From contig CAKMRJ010001112.1 in the NCBI GenBank assembly GCA_928212115.1, forward strand, positions 407,140,627-407,204,626: 64,000 bases of DNA. The letters run 5' to 3'. The notes beneath the pieces were generated by a model, which did no database searches, was not told the origin of the DNA, and saw only the letters and a list, made by a program, of their open reading frames with translations. A program made the position numbers and the translations under genes. This DNA is from Lactuca virosa (taxonomy: Eukaryota; Streptophyta; Magnoliopsida; Asterales; Asteraceae). Below are positions 1 to 10,605 of the stretch, piece by piece (position 1 is the first letter of the stretch; every line of letters starts with the position of its first letter).

Positions 1-2035
1 TAGAAGCCCATAAACTTTTCCTTACCAAATTATCTCCAGAATTATTATACTTCTTATTTATGCTATTTATACGCCTCACTTCACTTGAAGTTGTGGATGA
101 AGCCCTTGGTTGTGAAGTGGATCTCTTCCTTCCTCCATTACTTGATAGAATCCCGAAAAAGTGAGTTGACTTGTCAACTCTCGGTGATCCACAAGATGAA
201 TGCTTTAATCCATCTTCTAGTGTCTTTAATCTTAGCTTCACTTTTTCTTTAAGTTGTGCTTCACTCTTGGCTGTTCTCTCTGATATTGTTAATTTGTCCC
301 TTAATCGTTGCATTTCTGCCTGAAAAAAATATCGTTCGACAAATTTTCAAATTTAAACACCTTTCAGACATGACATGACAAAACAGGTTGTACTGTATTA
401 GACATGTATTGGACAAGGACTGAGCTAGATGTCACATGTATTGTTTTTAGCATTCATTGGACTGAGACTGATGTCAATGGAAAAAAAGACATAAATACCC
501 TCTTCATTCTCATTATTGAAAATAACCGTAAAATTGTTTTTTGTGATGTAAAATAAATAGTTTGGTAAGTGTATATGTGCCTGTAGAAGCCTTCTTTCTT
601 CAAGCCATTGCTTTACAGGCATAACCTTATCATTCTCATCCTTCCATTCATTAGCCACTGTAGTTGCAACTCGATTGGCTGAAACATTTGCTCTTGCTAA
701 CTCCCTTTCTAATGTTCTTTTCACCTCCTACATAAAAAAAAAATCATTACTTTTTTTTATAATTTGTTATCTTAAAGCAATTTTTTGGGCAAAAAAAAAA
801 AAAAAAACGTGTTATTACTTGTAGTTCAGAAATCTGTCGCCTGAAGTCACGAATAACATTTGCAGCAGCTCCACCAGCAAGAACAGCTTCCTCAAGTTCT
901 TTAATGGTTTCACTTAACTTTTCAACTTCTAAAACTTTCTGACGATTTGTTTTCTCCAATATCTTATTTTCCTCCTGTATTTATGCATCAAATCAAACCA
1001 TCGCCTCTCTAAATTCTTCCTTAAACAACAATTTGAAAACAAATTAATACCTGACAAATCTCGATTTGTCTTCGCAACTCCATGTTCTGATTTTGAACAG
1101 CTTCTACAATCAAAGCTCTTTCCAAAGCACTTCTCAGAATTCTCTCTGCTTCAAGCAAAGCTGCTTCTTTTGACTTTGTGTGTCTTTCCAACACCTTTTT
1201 ATCTTCCTGTAGTACTGCAATCTGATATAAAATGGATAATAAATCAAACAATCAAGGTATATATATACAGATATAATATTATAAAAACAGAGACATGTGA
1301 GCTCTGTTTACCTCGTGTTTGTAGAGTCTAATATCGGCTTCTAGAGGAGCAATAATGGATTCAATTGGCACTGAATTGTCATCCTTTTGATTTGCATGAA
1401 CCCTTCTAAGAGTTGCTTCTGCTGCAAATTGAGCAGCAAATGCTTCTTTCTTTTCTGTTTCGAGTTTCTTGATATCCAAATTCTATATATTTTAATTGTT
1501 CAAATAAATTTAGTGGGCCATGTAACAAATACAAACTAAATAGAAAATTACTATTCACCTTTTGCTCAAGAAGGTTTTCTGTGTTTCTGATCTTATTGTC
1601 GAGTTTTTCAATAATATTTCCCATCTGAAAAACACAGAGTATATGGATTATGTTGCAAGTAATTATTCTTAGTTTATATTTAACTTGATATCGATAAATA
1701 TTTTCGTGTACCTCTTCAAGGGATTTCTCCTTCATGACATCAGCAGCTTTCAGTGCTTTGATTTCACTTTGAGCAAAACCCAACTCGCGATCCTTATCTG
1801 TGAAGCAAAATGGAGAGGAACATTAGAAAATGATGTAGTCTTTATAATTCAAATTATTTTGTGCCACGAATAAGAATAAGTGTTAAATATTTCAGTGTAT
1901 TATGTCGACTTAAAGAATAAAAAAGTGAAGTAATGAACCTTTGAGCATGTTCTGCAGTTTGTTGAGCTCCAAGACAACAGGGTCAGGTTGAGCAAGAAGA
2001 AGACCTTCTTGACAAAATTCATCGAATCCCACCAT
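1..2035 (-). CDS. MAP70: Microtubule-associated protein 70 (MAP70) family gene, 5' eight exons (partial)
   Basis: Coiled-coil protein of the plant-specific MAP70 family; family members bind cortical microtubules and act in cell-wall patterning. I placed minus-strand exons at 1939-2035, 1712-1797, 1559-1624, 1312-1482, 1051-1221, 819-974, 581-727 and 319 to beyond 1. Each has AG acceptors and GT donors except one GC donor, and all phases join into one frame of 404 codons. The start is ATG at 2033-2035 (MVGFDEF), shortly before DPVVLELNKLQ, which is the usual MAP70 beginning. Conserved blocks seen: KDRELGFAQSEIKALK, AAQFAAEATLRRVHANQKDD, SKEAALLEAER, LEEAVLAGGAAANVIRD, NRVATTVANEWKDENDKVM and VKQWLEERR. 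The last visible exon holds a Ser/Arg-rich tail ending RKSLWAS. The short N-terminus suggests the MAP70.5-like branch (inference). No stop codon or frameshift is visible, so the gene looks functional; the 3' end lies left of the window. Confidence 0.93.
320..580 (-). other. GC-AG intron of the MAP70 gene
   Basis: Between exon 7 (ending CTACAG at 581) and exon 8 (starting GCAGAAATG at 319) the donor reads CAG|GCACAT instead of GT, and the acceptor is a normal T-rich TTTTTTTCAG. No GT donor close by keeps the frame. Joining at the GC gives LEERRLLQ followed by AEMQRLRDKL, the expected MAP70 order. A GC-AG intron is therefore the simplest reading. Confidence 0.8.
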
Positions 2036-2894
2036 TTTTGCTTTTCTCTGAGAAAACTCGAAAGGAAAGAGAGATTATAATGTCGAGAGTTTTGGACATG
2101 GGGTTTTGAAGAAAAAAGGAGTCCATTTTTGAAAGGAACAGAGATGAGAGATTTTTCCCTTCGTTTGAAGCAAACGCCATGAAAGGAACAAACCATGAAA
2201 GCCGGCCACGCCGGCAACTCAGCCTCATTCCTCTCAGTCTTGACAGTAACCGTTGCCATTCTTCATATCCATTTGTTTCGTTTTCGTGATATCACAATTA
2301 TCCTTTAACCTATACTAATTTTGTAATTTAGGACTAATTCATAAATCTAGAATAAATAGTATGCAAAAATGGTCCATGTCGTTTTCTCTTTTAGCTCTAA
2401 AAAAAAAAGTTTTAAATTGCAAAATTGTTTGGTCCCTAAATTTAACATCTTTAATTATCAAATCTCTACAAACAAATTACCATTTTACTTTTATTTTTCT
2501 ATTATTATATTATAAGTAATTGAGTAAACTAACTCTTATAAACGACTTTGTTAATAAAAATAATCATTTTATTTTGAGAAATGACCATTTTCTCCGGAAT
2601 AGCGTATTCCGGAGCACGTAAGAACATTCTAGACTTGGATCACTCAATGTATTTTGGAATACGATATTTCGGAGCATTTATTTATGTTCAGGAGCTGTGG
2701 ATGGTTGGCAGTAATTAGGTTCGAAATCTGACACCCAGTACATTCTGGACAAAAAAAGTGTTTTTCGGACTGTACTCTAGAATGGTTGTACATTCCAGAG
2801 AGTTAAACTTAGGGTATTTGTGTGTTTTTCTTCCATATATTTTCATATATCCAATATATTTGTGTTTTTAATACCTTCATTATACGTTCCAGAA
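2036..2894. other. MAP70 5' flank and AT-rich spacer without genes
   Basis: The first about 250 bases upstream of the MAP70 ATG are its probable 5' leader and proximal promoter; I see no convincing TATA box. Further right the DNA is AT-rich. From about 2595 to 2810 it repeats short imperfectly palindromic CCGGAATA / TATTCCGG-type words. These may belong to the left end of the neighbouring MULE, but I could not define a terminal inverted repeat. Confidence 0.4.
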
Positions 2895-5476
2895 TGAGTA
2901 TGTATGCGAGATTTTTTCGAGTGCTAGTTTCTTGTAGAGGGCAATGACAACGTATCGAATGATCTATGTAATATACTGCTTCATACTACACATGCTTTGA
3001 TGTAGATATACACAATGATATCAACTTCATCGGGTTAATTATGTTGGTTGCTTCCAAGTCCATGTTACACACTAACCAAATATGTCTATCTTTTCAATGT
3101 CCCTGATCAAATATAGTTATGCAAATTCTAGACGATAGTGGTGTTAGATATTTTCTTAGTTTTGTTAGTAGTATGCCTCCCAACACAATACAATTGTTTG
3201 TTGTTAGTAATGTTATGGACAGTGGTATTCATTGATCTGTCGGGGAAAATCGTTCCGGTGGAAATGAGTTTTCTGGTGCTATAAGTAACCAAATATAAAA
3301 TTTATTCCCTATGACAACCAACCATGTTGCTTCTTATAATGGCCCTGTAGATGGGGGTGATTATATGAATAAAGGTAAGGTTGTTGCCGATGCTTCTCCT
3401 ATAGTTAATGTTGATGAATCTACAAATGATGAGACAAAACAATGATGTTGGTTGATGATGGTAATATAGTTCCATATAGAGAGCAAGTTGAACATTTTCG
3501 GAGTTACACTAAATTTGATGGGGAAGATAATGAAGGTGAAGAAGAGGAAATTGAGCCCTTACAACCCCGAAAATCACAACAGGAAAAGTTTCCTTTTTAT
3601 TTTTCCGATTTTGAAGAAACACAAACCACTCATTGGGGTATGCATGAACCTTTACCATTGTCCGGGATTAGCTCAACAAAAACGTAAAGGTGCCATATCC
3701 CACAATTATACTTCCTATGTGAAGCTATACCAACTATTTAAAAACAAAGAAAAACTTAAGCATAAGTTAGGATTAAAAAGTGTTACTGAAGGCTTCAAAT
3801 ATAAAGTGAAAAAATTCACAAAAGATAGGTTTGAAGCTGTTTGCTTTATGGATAATTGTGACTGGCGAATACGGGCAACAAAACATAATACTACTGATGC
3901 ATTTCAAGTGGTTAAACTATTGGAGAAATACACTTGCTCAAGCACACAGCTTCGTCCCCGTCACTGACAAACCAACAAAAAGGTATTGGGTCACTTGTTG
4001 AAGAGCATATTAGCTGATAGTACATGTAATATGTTTCGGGGGAAACAGATACAAACAACTTTAAATGACCATCTTAGTGTATATATTTCATACTAGCAAG
4101 CATGGATTGCTAAAATGTATGCTCTCCATCTCTTGAGAGGGACCCCTGAATAAAGCTTTCAAAGACTACATTTATATTGTTACAAATTGGAGAAGAAGAA
4201 TCCAAGGATGGCCACACATATAAAGACGAGTTATAACAAAAAATTTGAATACTTTTCCATCGCTATTGGTTTCGCGGTAATATTTCTTATATAATGACTT
4301 CTTTATATTTAATGTTTTTACATGTGCGTTCGATTTAATGAGTAAATAGTAAATTATTTTTAGGTTTGAGCGTTTCAAACAAGTTTGCATCCTATTATTA
4401 TCATTGACAGAGCACACCTTAAAGGGAAATACTTGGGCACCATGTTCCTAATAGTAGGCATGGATGGTAATAACCAAAGTCTCCTTATTGCATTTGGTGT
4501 TGGGAAAATTGAAAGTGGGGAGTCATAGATATGATTTTTTTTATCAAGACTCAAGGAATGTATTAGGGACAATGTCGTGTTTGGATATCATATCAAATAG
4601 AGCCAATTCAATTGAAATGACTATTCAAGCTGTGTTCCCGAATGCATACCATGGACCCTGTTTTCGTCATTTGTTGATGAATATGAGAGCAAAGATCGAC
4701 AAGCAAGAGAGAAAATAGATTTTGTTTTGGGAGGCTACAAAAGCTTACCGAGAGTTTGATTTCAAAGAAATCTTGGGTAGGCTACGTTGTACACTAAATA
4801 AAGATTGGCGTACATGGCTAGACAAAATCGGTTACGAGAAATGGGCAAGGTCGTGTTTCCCTGTGGTTCAGTACAATATTATGACATCAGACAGTGCCGA
4901 TTCTATCAATGCGTTATCAAGAGATGTACGAAAAATACCAATAACAATTTGATTTATTTCTTTCGAGTAACTATGCAACAATAGTAGTGCCAGCGATGTA
5001 ACGCTGGAGGTAACTATTTATAATATAATACTATCATTATATTTTAGTATAATAAACTATACATGAGAAGATATACATACAATTTTTTTTTTATAGCTAA
5101 AAGAAAAAGGATATTATTGAGTATGCTGAGAAGGTTATCGATAAGAGGATCAACAAATCTTTCGATTTTCGGGTATACCAGATTGATCAAAGCAGATATC
5201 AGGTGACTGACCAAATGAAAAATGGTATAGTAAACTTGGAATCTCGTTGTTGCATGTGTGGGAAATGGCAATTGTCAGGTATACCTTGTTCTCATGCAAT
5301 GTCGGTATCCAAGGAATTGAGATATCAACACTGCAAGGAATTGATATATCAACACTGCATTACATGGGTGTCATCGTACTTCACAATGGAAACATATCAA
5401 CCAAAATATACAGACATTGGGTTTCCTGTGCCAGTTCCAGCTGAATATGAAGAACCAGATGATGTAATGGTTATAT
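2895..5476 (+). pseudogene. MuDR-type transposase pseudogene (N-terminal to SWIM part)
   Basis: Remnant of a plant MULE transposase, the enzyme that cuts and pastes Mutator-like elements. In order I see: a degenerate N-terminal region (about 2895-3230); an acidic linker (3442-3690, DNEGEEEEIEPLQ); a MuDR DNA-binding-like domain (about 3690-3965, with CFMDNCDWRIRA); a weak catalytic region (about 4350-4720, including FPNAYHGPCFRHLLMN, typical of the MULE domain); a helical segment (4722-4950); and a SWIM zinc finger (about 5245-5300, CMCGKWQLSGIPCSHAM, giving the C-x-C-xn-C-x-H pattern). At least four frameshifts or stops separate these blocks. The frame runs to 5476, where the copia LTR begins; the stop just after it is supplied by the LTR. 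Confidence 0.85.
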
Positions 5477-6402
5477 TGTTGGATTAAGGTGTCTAAGCCG
5501 GTAACTAAATTGGAATGTTCTTGTAATTAGAAGCAAAAGTCCTTTTTGAGTTGCCTTCATAACTAGAACTTGGTTAGAATGACAATTATAAAGAGAGGAT
5601 AATTTATTAGATTATTGTATGATTGATAAACTAATTGGAAATTATGAGAAAATAATTTGTTAATATATTATGTGGTAAATATATTAATTGGAAAATAAAA
5701 ATTGGTTTGTTATTTTATATGATTAATAAATTAATATGAAATCAATTAGAATTAATTAATTATTAATCAGAATTAATCTGGAATTAATCTGAGATTAATT
5801 GGAATTAATTAAAGGTCAAAGGGGGTTAAATTGTACTTGTTAATAATTGAACAAGGAAAGAAAATTCTAGAACCTATATAATAGTGAACAAAATTTGGAA
5901 GTATCCTACGGTTTCTAAAATATTCTTAAAGCTGATAAGGGTACCATATTTGAATAGAATAAAAACTGAATATTTTATTACTCAAATCTATGGTTTTCCT
6001 TGTCTCATCCACACTATAAATAGGACCCCAAGGGTTATGATTTTCGTTCGTATCATTCCATTAAGAATACTCTGGCCAAAAATATCCTCTCCCCTCTCTC
6101 TCTTTTTGTCTTCTAGTTCTAGGGTTTGGGTGTTAGACATTAGAGACATAATCCTTTTGGTGCTAAGCTTTCCAAGACCTACACTACAAGGGGATTAAAA
6201 TGATTTGTTTACTACAACAAATCAAAGGTATGTAACCCCAATCCCATGATTTCGATTATATTGGGGTTTATGCTAATTTTTTTTGTTCGTAGTATGTTGC
6301 CTTCAAAGTGTTATGACATAGATCTTTTATAGGATGCATGTACCCTATTAATTGTTAATTGTTTTCCGCATTGTGTAATTTCGTTTTCTATAAGATCCAT
6401 CA
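5477..6402 (+). repeat. 5' LTR of the first copia element
   Basis: Starts TGTTGGATTA and ends CCATCA, directly before the primer-binding site. Matches 14475-15394 along its length, with scattered substitutions and small indels. It lies in the same orientation as the interrupted MULE. Confidence 0.88.
6013..6023 (+). promoter_or_regulatory. LTR TATA box (copia)
   Basis: CTATAAATAGG lies about 540 bases into the LTR. The same box is kept at the same place in the right LTR (about 15013-15023) and, as its reverse complement, in the two minus-strand copia LTRs (around 16320 and 61185). Conservation in four copies makes this the likely core promoter. Confidence 0.6.
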
Positions 6403-6403
6403 G

Positions 6404-6419
6404 TGGTATTAGAGCTTGG
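6404..6419 (+). other. Primer-binding site (initiator Met tRNA type)
   Basis: TGGTATTAGAGCTTGG begins two bases after the LTR. It matches the plant tRNA-iMet complement (TGGTATCAGAGC) with one change, and is the usual primer site of plant LTR retrotransposons. Confidence 0.8.
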
Positions 6420-6886
6420 GCTTGTCAAACATTAATTGTACATGAGATGAATTGAACAAAACAAAATTTTCATAAAATATGTATCTCACGACGTAATGGT
6501 TCCTCTGTCACGATGTGAGATTAGTTTTAATCTTATTTTCGGTTGTTATGTGCCTAATCTAACTTATGGTATTATTTCGGTAATTATCTGATATTAATTC
6601 TGATTGATTTCTATTTTTGAATGTCTTATGTGATAATTAATGAATCCCTAAATATTTGGAGATATTCTTATTTGATAATTTTTAAATTAGTTAAATTAAA
6701 TTGAATTATCTCTTATGAATTTAATAATGAAGTTAATTGTAATGTAATGAAAAGATAATTATAAACTCATTATATTTTTAAATTGATTAATTAATCATAT
6801 GATAATTAATATTTAAACCCCATATTTTGAAAAGATTTAAAATACACCTTATATTATATATGATTAAAAGTTTAATATATTATATG

Positions 6887-9110
6887 TTTAACATCCTGTT
6901 TCGAGAAATTTCTTATTTCGGGATTGTGAACAATAAATGGATCAAGTAAAGGCATTGGGCTTCAAGGGAATAGGGTTTAGACCCTATTGGATGTTTATAA
7001 TATTGGTTATATGATCCAAGCCCTTGGTTTGTGTTGGAGTCAAAGGGTAAAATGGGAAAAGTGATGTTTCAGACTTCTTGCATGAAATATGGATTTTTGT
7101 TCCAGAAGTTTTTAGTCCATGATATCTAGATAATATTGTGGGGCTCTTCAATACCTTTCTGTGGATATAAAGATCGTCGAAAATGGAGTTGGAACAAAGA
7201 AGTTATGACTGTTTGAAGTTAGGAAGGTTTTGGGCTTAGTATAGTACGTTGGGCGTACAGGATATACGTTGGGCGTACTAGGCATACCTGGAGTACGTTG
7301 AGCGTACGCGATCATAACTCAAACCCTATTTTCATGGTTTGAGCCCTATTTAAGCTCCTTAACTTCCCCAAACCCATTCCATTTTGAGCTTCCATCTCTC
7401 CAACACCCTTCCTTGAAACCATAACCCTAGTTTGAGCCTTATGAGCAAAAGAAGGTGTTCTTGAGTGCTTTGGAGTGTTCTTGGTGCATCTTGGAGAAGA
7501 AGGTCATGGGAGAAGTGTTGGTTGCTTTAGAGCTTGTAGATCCAGACTTTGTTCACCTTGATCTTTCTTCTAGAGGTATAAAACTTAAATCTTGATGATG
7601 CATTTGTTAGATCTAGCTAGTTTAGTGCATAAAGTTTAGATCTTGAAAGTTTGTGACCTTGTTATGGATAAAGTTAGAAATTTTATCCATCTAAACATCA
7701 TTTTGATTCAGATCTAAAGGTTGGAAACTTGGATTTAATGGATTAAGTAAGAAAGATGCACTTTCGGTCCCTTTAAAACTTAAAAGACTAGATCTTGGTC
7801 GTTTGGACCATTCTAATGGATAAAGTTGGAAACTTTATCCATTATGGAGCTATTAGGAACCATAAAAATGTGATCTTGGTCCTTCCATCCCTTCCATGCA
7901 AGAGTTGTGATGTCTTTATGGATTAATAAGTTAGGTTTTAACTTTTAGACCTTTTCTAGCCATGGAAAGTGTTAAATGTGGAAACTTTATGACTTAAGTC
8001 AACGTTTTAAGTCTAGATCTGAGCTCTGCACAAAAGGTCTTAAGGGATAAAGTTCTTAATGAAATGTTGGGATCAGCCAACATACGTTGGGCGTACGTGG
8101 GAGTACTCTTGGCTTACTGGATTTGAATCACATACCTTGGGCATACATGGAGTACATTGGGCTTACGTAGCCAGTCTTAGGCTTTAACTTTTGTTGACTT
8201 TCGTTGACCGTTGACTTTTTGACCAAGTTTGACATTGGGTCAAACTTGAGGATTTTAGACTATTGATTAAGATTTTATCTGGTTATGGTGTTAGTGGATT
8301 TGCGGGTGCAAGCAGTACAGAAAAAAGGGATCGTATCACAGTGTTTCAGAGTTCTTCGATTCAGGTGAGTTTTCCTCATTGTAATTGTGGGTCGAAGGCA
8401 CCAATACTAACCCATGGGATTAGATATCCTGGTATATAGGATGTTTATATGTTGTAGTGATCTGTTAGATCTGTATCCTGGTATATAGGATGCTGATATG
8501 TGGTAGTTGATACTTGTGTTCATTGAGTATGTGTTAGATTGGTATATCTATATGATTACCTATACTTGCTGGTTATTGATTGTTATTGTATATGTCGACA
8601 TGTTATGATTTGTTGGGTTGAGGCGGTCCTGCTTTGTGCTAAAGACCAAGATACCCAGGGCGGTCTGGATAGGTTGTAGTGCTGCATGAAGGTCCAGTCA
8701 AGCCAAAGGACATGAGAGCGGTCCAGATAGGTTGTAGGCCCTGCGAGGCGGTCCAGTCAGGCCGAAGGCTCAGAGAGTGGTCCAGATAGGTTGTAGGCCC
8801 TGCTAGGCGGTCTAGTCATGCTGAAGGCTCATGTATGTATGTTGTTGTTTGTATATGTTATGTTGTGTGGTGGTACTTTGGGGGAACTCACTAAGCTTTG
8901 GTTTAAATTTTTAGTTTATTGTTTCAGTTACTTAGATGACCAAGGCAAGGCGAAGGCGTGATCATTCACATCCTTCAGATTTATGTTATTTGGATTTTGG
9001 GATACTCTGATTATTGATTAAAACTTTTGAAATAATGGTTTTGTAAACCATTATGGTTATTGGGTTGTTTTTGAAAAATAAAAAATTACTCTGATTTTTG
9101 GGATGTTACA
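6887..9110 (+). mobile_element. Ty3-gypsy solo LTR nested in the copia internal region
   Basis: A 2224-base block starting TTTAACATCC (expected TGTAACATCC) and ending GATGTTACA, flanked on both sides by ATATG (6882-6886 and 9111-9115). It shares its features with the LTRs at 37343 and 57995. These are two clusters of TACGTTGGGCGTAC-like palindromic words (about 7245-7310 and 8085-8165), repeated 'GGCGGTCC...AGGCCGAAGGC' units (about 8620-8830), and the closing TACTTTGGGGGAACTCACTAAG segment. No internal retroelement genes are attached, so it is a solo LTR left by LTR-LTR recombination. Confidence 0.9.
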
Positions 9111-9829
9111 ATATGTATAAGACAAGTCACTCAATTAATAGTAGGTCTCATTCACAAAGCCATGTTATAAGGGGGTATAAGGAAGCAACCTATAAAATAA
9201 CCGTTGAATGGGTGTCTATTCTCACCCACCGCTCCCTTGCATGGTGGAGGGTCATTAGCCGAGTAGGTTGATAGGACATAACCTCTTAAAAGTATGATGC
9301 TATAAAGTACTAGAACCCACTTTAAAAAATCCCACTCTAATTACTTTAGGAAAAATATGAAATTGTATGATAATTCATGAAAACGCACATCATTTGCTTT
9401 ATGAGTCATTAGTGGAGTATCTATAGTTAACCGACACACTAATTTGGAACTATAAACCTGAAAGGATGAAACAACTCGTGTATATGATTCTTGATGGAGC
9501 GTGTGTGGTTAACTGACACATCAATGAGAGATTATAAATCGATCGAGATGGTTTGAACGGGTCTACATGGTTATTCACATCTTAATTGTGATCCTCGGCA
9601 TCCTAATTAGAATTTGTAAGAGCATAATCGAGATTAAACATGTCATTGATAAGATTCAATGAATCTCAAAGATCTTTGAGTTTCATGAGATTGAAGTTGG
9701 TGAGATGACTCTACCTACCTAAAATAGATTAGAATTTGATTACGACGTCCCTCTTCAAAGGTTGAATCGAAAATATGGATCCTAGCCTTAATTTAAATTA
9801 TGGGTTAATAATTAAGGATTAAAATCAAC

Positions 9830-10605
9830 TAACTTGAATTCTCTGTTCTCCCAAATTTTAGACTTCAAATCAACACAATGATGGTCTTCCTCTTTCTTAT
9901 AGAAGTGGTTTTCCCCAACCTTTTGGAAATGGTCTTCCACTTTCAAGTCAAGGTGAAGATGTCTTCCCTTCCTTAGGAAATGGTGGAACTGGACATCGTC
10001 TCCATTAAATTCTTCCACCTCATCCTCTTGTGAGTCTCCCAACGTCACGTTTTCCTCGAGTTGAAAGATATGAAGCTACTCAAGAACTATTGGCGTGTAA
10101 ACATCAATATGGAAAACTCTATATGTGTGCATGTTCTGAAAATGAAATCCTACATTGAAAAATTGGGTAGAATGGTGTCATTTTTTCGAAGGAGCAAGCC
10201 ACTAACTTGGTTCTTCTCTCACTTCTAAAGTCATATAGTCAGTTCATAATGAACTTTTATATGAGGAATCTTGATATGACCCTAATTGATTTGACTGTGA
10301 TGTTAATAGTTGCTGAAGTAAAAGTGCTTAAGAACACATCTGAAGCAGAGTATATTAAAGGGTCTAATTCCAAGAGTTCCATGGACATTGACAATGGTAA
10401 CATTGATGATCCAGAAAAGATTTCTCTTCCCTATGGAAAGGATCCATCCAAGATCAAACCGTTTGATCGTATGGTAAAGAGAAAGTTCAATTTTGGGATC
10501 ATTCCATGTTCTAAACCCAAAGAGTTCATTTGTTTCTACTACCAATTGAAGGGACATTGGTTTCGAATCTGCCTAAAATACCTAGAGGATCTTAAAGATT
10601 AGGAA
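9830..10605 (+). pseudogene. Copia gag remnant
   Basis: Capsid-protein gene of the copia element. The best piece is 10207-10602, which ends CFYYQLKGHWFRICLKYLEDLKD. This is a CCHC zinc knuckle whose second cysteine has become tyrosine, followed by the KYLEDLK tail common in this copia group. Upstream (about 9830-10200) similar gag sequence continues in other frames with stops. Confidence 0.75.

Noticed and set aside
1685..2259. Open frames overlapping the MAP70 5' exons (1685-1873 plus, 1900-2259 and 2019-2228 minus)
   Set aside because: Other frames over MAP70 exon 1-2, intron 1 and leader; the spliced frame from 2035 explains the conservation.
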